Assembly (NCBI GenBank): GCA_900088475.1
Contig: FLMG01003087.1
Location: 23,344 to 34,676 of the forward strand
Source: Hyphochytrium catenoides
Lineage: Eukaryota; Sar; Hyphochytriomycetes; Hyphochytriales; Hyphochytriaceae
Length of the DNA: 11,333 nt
Direction of reading: 5' to 3'
How positions within the stretch are numbered: position 1 is the stretch's first letter; the number at the start of each line of letters is the position of its first letter. The translations under genes and the position numbers were made by a program. Under the pieces are notes generated by a model. The model was not told where the DNA came from, ran no database searches, and saw only the letters and a program-made list of their open reading frames with translations. Positions 7,255 to 11,333 of this stretch are shown one piece after another.

Positions 7255-9448
7255 TCATGAAGACGGAGCTTCTTCGACAGAATTATAGTGTTCACCTAGC
7301 GCGTAGTAGTGTCTGTGGTAACTGTTGGCGAAGACACGTCAGGCTCACGCACTTTCATTGATAACCCTTAAAGACGAGGGTGAATTAACTCAAGAAAGGA
7401 AGACAAAAGAGAAAGGAGAACTCTTGAGAACAACGCCGTCCCTTCGAATGTCAGCAATACAGTGAGAAGGAAAGATAACCCAGCACCTCAGGCAAAGTGA
7501 GCTTACGTGAGTTGGAGATGCTTCCCAGAAAGCTCATGCTCTGACCCAAGCTTCAGAGTAGGGGCATCGGCAGAATAGATCCAGATTGGTATCTGGAGCG
7601 AGTGGCAAAGTGCCTGGAGCTCCACCTGTCCTCCCCATTCTGCAGTCTCGGCTACACGGCGACAATAATTTTCATATGCCGCTGCGGCATTATTAGTTAA
7701 GAAGGCAAGAGCAGTTGGAGAGGGGTAAGAAAATAGATTAGCGTGAGCGCACCTGAGGCATAGGTGGATGGAGGGCAGTAACGTTGCTAGCGCAGGTTAA
7801 GAAGGAAAACTGAGAAGTGATATTGAGACGACGGAAAAGTGAGATTGGGAAGAGGGATAAAGAGAAGGAAAACATGCTCAACAGAGCGAAACGAAAAGGC
7901 TAGGTAGACTAAAAAGAGACAGGGTTTTGGCAGATACGGCATTGTAAGAGCAGCCTTAGCATACCGTCTATGTCTCCCTCTCCCAGATCCATAAACGGCA
8001 TAAAGTCTGCCTTATGAGCACGGAGATACTCCGCACAAAGGAGTCTGATCTCTTTGTATTGCCGTGGGTCCGCATCTACATGCTCCAGCTGGTGCGCTAT
8101 AGCTCTATATAGGCAATGACCATCTGAAGGAATCTTCAGAGAATGGGAGAAAGAGTCAAGTCACAGTGAGACAACTTCAGACGAAGGAGCTGAAGAGGAG
8201 TAGAGGGAAAGGATTTCTGGAAAGAAGAGAGTAAGGAGGACTCGGACTGACCTCCTTGATCGTCATATTCGACGCCTTTAACTTATTTAAGATCGCCTCA
8301 TTCTCTACTTCTCTTAGGCTAACATCGTCCTTTGTTTCTTCCTCATAGCGTGCGCGTCTCTCTTTTTCCTGCTCCAGCTTTTTAAGCTAAGAAAGAAGAA
8401 GCCCGAAAGAAACGGAGATTCTGTCAATGCCACCAGTAATATGCGATCCGGCAGGGCGCGATTTCCTACCCTTTTCTTCTGTGCCTTGGAGATCTTCCTA
8501 CTCTCTAAGCTTTCTGATCCGCTTGGAACGGAAGAATCCTCAGGGGGAGAAGTTTCTTGCACCTATTGATTGAAGAACAGGAATGTAGGCACGAACCTAG
8601 ATATGAGGTCCGACATAGACAGGCAGAGAGAAACCGAGAACGGGCATTCGCTAAAGAATCGTGATGTAGCCCAAATCGATGCAGGAGTAGGTTTGAAGAG
8701 ACAAAGCTAAAAGAACGAATCAAAGGGCACAGATGAGGCACAGCAATTGTGACAGAAAGGGAATGTGAACCTTCTGCGTGGCTTTGTAAGTTTCTAGTTC
8801 CGCCGCGTGTCGAGCCAGAACATCTTCCTCAATCTTTTTAGCCTCAGTCTCAGCTTCTTTTATTCTCTCTTTGTTCTTAGATTGCTTTGCCTTCTTCACC
8901 AGTGCTCTACACTTGTTCTGAACATCCTACGAGTGCGAAGGCAAATTAGTTGGCAGACCCGCGTCTCTAAGCCACATCTTTCGATTCCCTCCATGACTCC
9001 TCTGGCGTCTATCCAAAGTCTCTCAAAGATCACTGTTAGTCTCGTTATCTCCCTCGCACCACTCGAAGCACCCTATGGTCGCCCTTTATGTCCCCACCTT
9101 AGCTTCCTTGCTCTATTTCACTTACTCGTAACTCCCGCCGATGTCTAGTTTCAAGATCATCATCCTCGTCTACCGACCCTTCCTCCAATGCTTCACCAAG
9201 CGCCACTTCTTCCATCGACGCTCTACAACGCATACGTTAGTTAAAAGAAGACCAAAGAGTCGTCATAAGAACACTCTAAGGGGCATGCTACATGGTCGAG
9301 GATAAGGAAACTTGAAGAACTCTAGAGTGTGGAATAAGGAGTCAGCGGCGAGTAAAGTCTTGTCATACTCGAGGCCTGTGTCCTGCGCAGTCGTCCCTTC
9401 TTCCCCGGCAACTATCCCAGATTGTTTCTTGTTCTTTTTCTTCCCCAT
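7255..9448 (-). CDS. OTU-family deubiquitinase, OTUD6 type, complete, eight exons
   Basis: Exons 9448-9369, 9222-9126, 8926-8771, 8562-8470, 8386-8252, 8133-7965, 7681-7507 and 7321-7255 join in frame (972 nt, 323 aa, TGA at 7257-7255). Introns are 83-283 bases, all GT-AG, and pyrimidine-rich in the sense strand. The start MGKKKNKK has an in-frame TAG 18 bases upstream and A at -3. An acidic segment and a charged coiled-coil (about 55-105) lead to ISKAQKKR (135-142), a block I recall from OTUD6 proteins, then a Lys/Glu helix. The OTU core starts at 188 with IPSDGHCLYRAI: Asp191 and catalytic Cys194. It continues with YENYCRRV, TAEWGGQVEL (256-265) and, at the end, HYYALGEHYNSV with catalytic His313. 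It should cleave ubiquitin isopeptide bonds. Length is close to human OTUD6B (about 293 aa). If the first exon is not used, Met30 gives a 294-aa protein that also starts like OTUD6B. Donor GTTCAC at 8770 is weak. Confidence 0.92.
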
Positions 9449-10186
9449 TTTCAGCCTAGCGTTCTATGTCTATCGGCAGTTTCCGGCAGCGAGGTTACCA
9501 CGTGTCAAAGAGCTTCAATATTGAGTAAAGGAAACCCAAGGATCCTTGATGTGATAGTGAAAGCGAGGAGTCCGTACGGTCAGTGGTGCTTCAAGACCTT
9601 CCTCATCGCCCCTCTGGCGCGGAGCTCGGCAGATACATGAGAGAGCTCATGAGAGTCCAGAAAATCCAATAAAATTGTCTTCCCTCAATGAGGCTCATGA
9701 GATGACATTCAGCTCCAGGGGGTGGGCACGAGAGACCCTGGAGGAGCTCTGGGCTCTCTTATTGTATTATTCACTGGTACAGTTATTATTACTGAAAGGT
9801 CGTAGTTCTGTAAAATAGATGCTGCACGGCAGGCTGTGGGAATCGCCGTTCCCCTTTGATGACTGTGCTAAGGTGGCAAAGGAACTCGTGGGGAATTGCA
9901 ATCAGCAGTCTCCGCGGCGCTAGCTGGAGCTTCATTTCCCTCTGGCGCGCAGAATATGAAGCTTGTACAAGCCAATACTTTGAGAGGCTGCTAATAAGCT
10001 TGAACTGGCATGGACTATTTACTTTCAGAGTTGTGACTCTCTCTGACCCTGACATTACTAACTGGGGTTGGAGTCTCTGCGCATTCGCTGAAAGGATAGA
10101 AGATGTACTCTTTGGATACCTGAAAATGAGAGTGAAGATGATGACGGATCCATATTATGGACCACCATCTCTGTAGACAAGGACAT
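9449..10186. other. Region upstream of the deubiquitinase gene, no supportable gene
   Basis: The first bases beyond 9448 should hold the 5' leader and promoter of the deubiquitinase. A + strand frame ending at 9640 is followed by AATAAA at 9668-9673, but I recognise nothing in it. The + strand frame 9856-10176 (ending P-Y-Y-G-P-P-S-L) also has no recognised motif. Two 10-base direct repeats GCTCATGAGA lie at 9645-9654 and 9693-9702, each containing the palindrome CTCATGAG. An 8-bp inverted repeat lies at 9713-9743. Confidence 0.35.
9713..9743. repeat. Perfect 8-bp inverted repeat
   Basis: CTCCAGGG (9713-9720) and CCCTGGAG (9736-9743) flank 15 bases. It lies about 40 bases past an AATAAA (9668-9673). 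It could fold as a hairpin in RNA; function unknown. Confidence 0.35.
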
Positions 10187-10462
10187 ATGGCTACGTCCCT
10201 AATCATCCAAGAGCGCAAGCTTCATCGGTACTTTGCTCCGGCAAGAGACTGGGAGGTTATGTGACTGCAACAGGAGTGAGGAGGAAGAAAGCTTAGACGA
10301 CCGGAAAGTTGTGAGACTATTTTTCAGTTGTACAGCAGATTTATTACAGATGGCACGAGGCTCATCATCTTCGATCACACCTGCGTGCTGCTTGAGTATT
10401 GCCTGAATAGAGAACCTCAGTTCTCCCAATCCAAAGAATTCCTTATAGACAGGTTTGCATGA
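10187..10462 (+). CDS. Possible small two-exon gene, unknown function (67 aa)
   Basis: An ATG at 10187 opens a frame of 23 codons to 10255 (…RYFAPARDWE). A 72-base intron (10256-10327, donor GTTATG, acceptor TTTTTCAG, phase 0) joins to 10328-10462, encoding 44 residues and a TGA. The product includes RFITDGTRLIIFDH and LLEYCLNREPQF. No known family is recognised. Support is indirect. The second exon has a diverged inverted copy at about 10632-10729, and in this reading three of the four differences in and next to the best-matching core fall at third codon positions, as expected if this frame was under protein-level selection. The donor is weak. An overlapping - strand open frame (10199-10621) is the main competing reading. 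Confidence 0.35.
10347..10453 (+). repeat. Inverted duplication, left copy
   Basis: The core 10394-10419 matches the reverse complement of 10659-10684 at 23 of 26 positions, counted by eye. Weaker similarity extends left to the CAGATG at 10347 and right to GACAG at about 10453. It covers the second exon of the possible small gene. Confidence 0.6.
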
Positions 10463-10631
10463 TGCCACGGGCCGATTTGCTGCCTCAGGAACATGACTGT
10501 CACGGGCCCTTGCTATCTCGGAGGACACAGAAAGGGACAAGAAAGGGACAAGGTACAGGGAGACAATATCATCGATATTGCTGACAATCACCAGGAGCGT
10601 AGCCAATGTGGCGCTTGGCATGCTTTCTGTC

Positions 10632-10729
10632 TATTAGAAAGTCCGTGGATGGACGAAATGAGGTTCTCTGCTTAGGCAATACTCCAGGAGTTTGCGCGTT
10701 ACCGTAGATATTGATCCTCTTGTCATCTG
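10632..10729 (-). repeat. Inverted duplication, right copy, probably a broken gene fragment
   Basis: Read on the - strand this copy gives LLEYCLSREPHF, matching LLEYCLNREPQF of the left copy. A one-base deletion relative to the left copy then shifts the frame, after which the L-I-D-R segment is recovered in another frame. It lacks the first-exon part. It looks like a decayed paralogue or element remnant. Confidence 0.5.
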
Positions 10730-10753
10730 ACTGAAAGTCCAGGAGGCAAGATC

Positions 10754-10799
10754 GTCTCTACCAATGACGCCCCTTCTCTACTCTCTACGAGGTAGAGAC
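10754..10799. repeat. Perfect 9-bp inverted repeat
   Basis: GTCTCTACC (10754-10762) and GGTAGAGAC (10791-10799) flank 28 bases. A smaller CTCTAC/GTAGAG hairpin is nested at its right arm. It sits just beyond the right copy of the inverted duplication. Confidence 0.4.
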
Positions 10800-11114
10800 C
10801 TTAATCGGTTATAATAGCTGCATCATCGTCCACCCCTACTAGGTGTGCAAGAACAGCTCTTCCGCTGTTTCCCACCAGGCACAGTCCAAATCGCTAATAT
10901 CGAGACTACTTGCGTGTCCCTCATGCCAGCATCATGACAGCTTACAGGCGGTGATAGGAGGCGTCTATTATAAGGGATGGTAGCTTAGTAGCAGTGGCTA
11001 GTTTCAAAAGATCTGATGACTCTTTTATAAAATAGAAGATTGGATGGTAAATTAGAAGAACTCTAAGACTTTGGTGAGGCAGCAGCAGCCCTTCGTCCTT
11101 AGAATGCCGTACCC
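10800..11114. other. Unassigned stretch, probable 3' flank of the Pro-rich gene
   Basis: No recognised coding exon. This is the 3' side of the - strand Pro/Thr-rich gene. A - strand frame at 10942-11127 overlaps its end in another frame and is taken as a shadow. Confidence 0.35.
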
Positions 11115-11333
11115 TTACTTGGGGCATGGAGTTGGGGCTGGCTTTTTGGTTGTGGGCTTAACATACCAGGAAGGGAAAGGAGTGGGTGCTGGAGTAGGCC
11201 AGGGAGTGGGCTTTGGAGTAGGAGCTGGTGTAGGCCAGGACGTGGGTTTTGGGGTTGGAGCTGGCGTAGGCCAAGGCTTAGGAGTAGGAGCAGGCGTTGG
11301 TTTCTTGGTAGGCCAGGGAGTGGGAGCTGGCGT
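11115..11333 (-). CDS. Pro/Thr-rich repeat protein, C-terminal end, 5' part outside window
   Basis: The - strand is open from the window edge to TAA at 11117-11115, giving 72 residues. The sequence is a repeat built from P-T-P-A-P-T-P, K-P and P-W-P blocks, repeated about four times, ending in [10 protein letters not shown]. Such Pro/Thr/Ala linkers are usual in secreted, O-glycosylated cell-wall proteins and in linkers of carbohydrate-active enzymes, so a secreted or surface role is inferred. The codon third positions vary freely between repeats. The opposite strand, from an ATG at 11104, is also open to the edge and reads as a Gly/Val/Ala repeat. Wobble positions coincide on both strands, so strand choice rests on composition and the natural-looking terminus. 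Confidence 0.55.
   Translation of the reverse strand, partial: TPAPTPWPTKKPTPAPTPKPWPTPAPTPKPTSWPTPAPTPKPTPWPTPAPTPFPSWYVKPTTKKPAPTPCPK
11142..11333. repeat. Tandem degenerate repeat, about 30-36 base units
   Basis: Units beginning GGAGCTGG(C/T)GTAGGCCA recur at about 11218, 11251, 11289 and 11323 with internal length variation in multiples of three or six. The array runs out of the window. Confidence 0.7.

Noticed and set aside
8807-9148. 113-codon hydrophobic open frame on +
   Set aside because: It is the antisense of deubiquitinase exons and introns. Its Leu/Ser/Phe content is the complement of Lys/Glu-rich coiled-coil codons.
10199-10621. 140-codon open frame on - (contains F-G-L-G-E-L-R-F-S)
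   Set aside because: In the inverted duplicate the differences fall at first and second positions of this frame, and it acquires a stop (TAG), so the + strand reading fits better. It is not fully excluded.
1-11333. CRISPR arrays, insertion sequences, rRNA, bacterial promoters or ribosome binding sites
   Set aside because: None seen. The spliced genes show this is eukaryotic nuclear DNA.

Overview
This window is nuclear DNA from a eukaryote with compact genes. Coding regions are broken by short GT-AG introns of about 70 to 285 bases, genes lie on both strands, and there are no bacterial operon signals. A six-fold array of C-x4-C-x9-C-x2-H fingers (the 'WRKY19-like' type), which is abundant in oomycetes, diatoms and other stramenopiles, suggests a stramenopile. 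That placement is an inference and the species cannot be named from the sequence. Gene models below were built by joining open frames at splice sites and checking against remembered family motifs; no search was run.

Layout. Bases 1-511 (+) hold the 3' part of a CX5R protein phosphatase, three exons, 5' end outside the window. Bases 664-1429 (+) hold a three-exon, single-domain L-asparaginase-like gene (192 aa). A convergent two-exon gene at 1653-3328 (-) encodes a 529-aa six-finger protein with a long disordered N-terminus. From 3329 to about 5840 there is no supportable gene; the first part is strongly purine-rich on the + strand and contains one elaborate stem-loop at 3621-3669. From 5841 to 7254 there are several short open frames with good splice signals, and weak resemblances to a kinase DFG motif and a PFK-2-type P-loop, but no coherent gene. 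Bases 7255-9448 (-) hold a complete eight-exon OTU deubiquitinase of the OTUD6 type (323 aa), the best-supported gene here. From 9449 to 11114 the DNA is mostly unassigned. It holds a possible 67-aa two-exon gene (10187-10462, +) whose second exon has a diverged inverted copy about 200 bases downstream, plus several inverted repeats. The right edge, 11115-11333 (-), is the C-terminal end of a Pro/Thr-rich repeat protein.

The recognised genes (phosphatase, asparaginase, finger protein, deubiquitinase, Pro-rich protein) look like unrelated neighbours. Nothing in the sequence shows them acting in one pathway. The points most worth a second look are the asparaginase lacking its usual second domain, the six-finger protein, the inverted duplication of the small exon, and the unresolved stretch at 5.9-6.9 kb.
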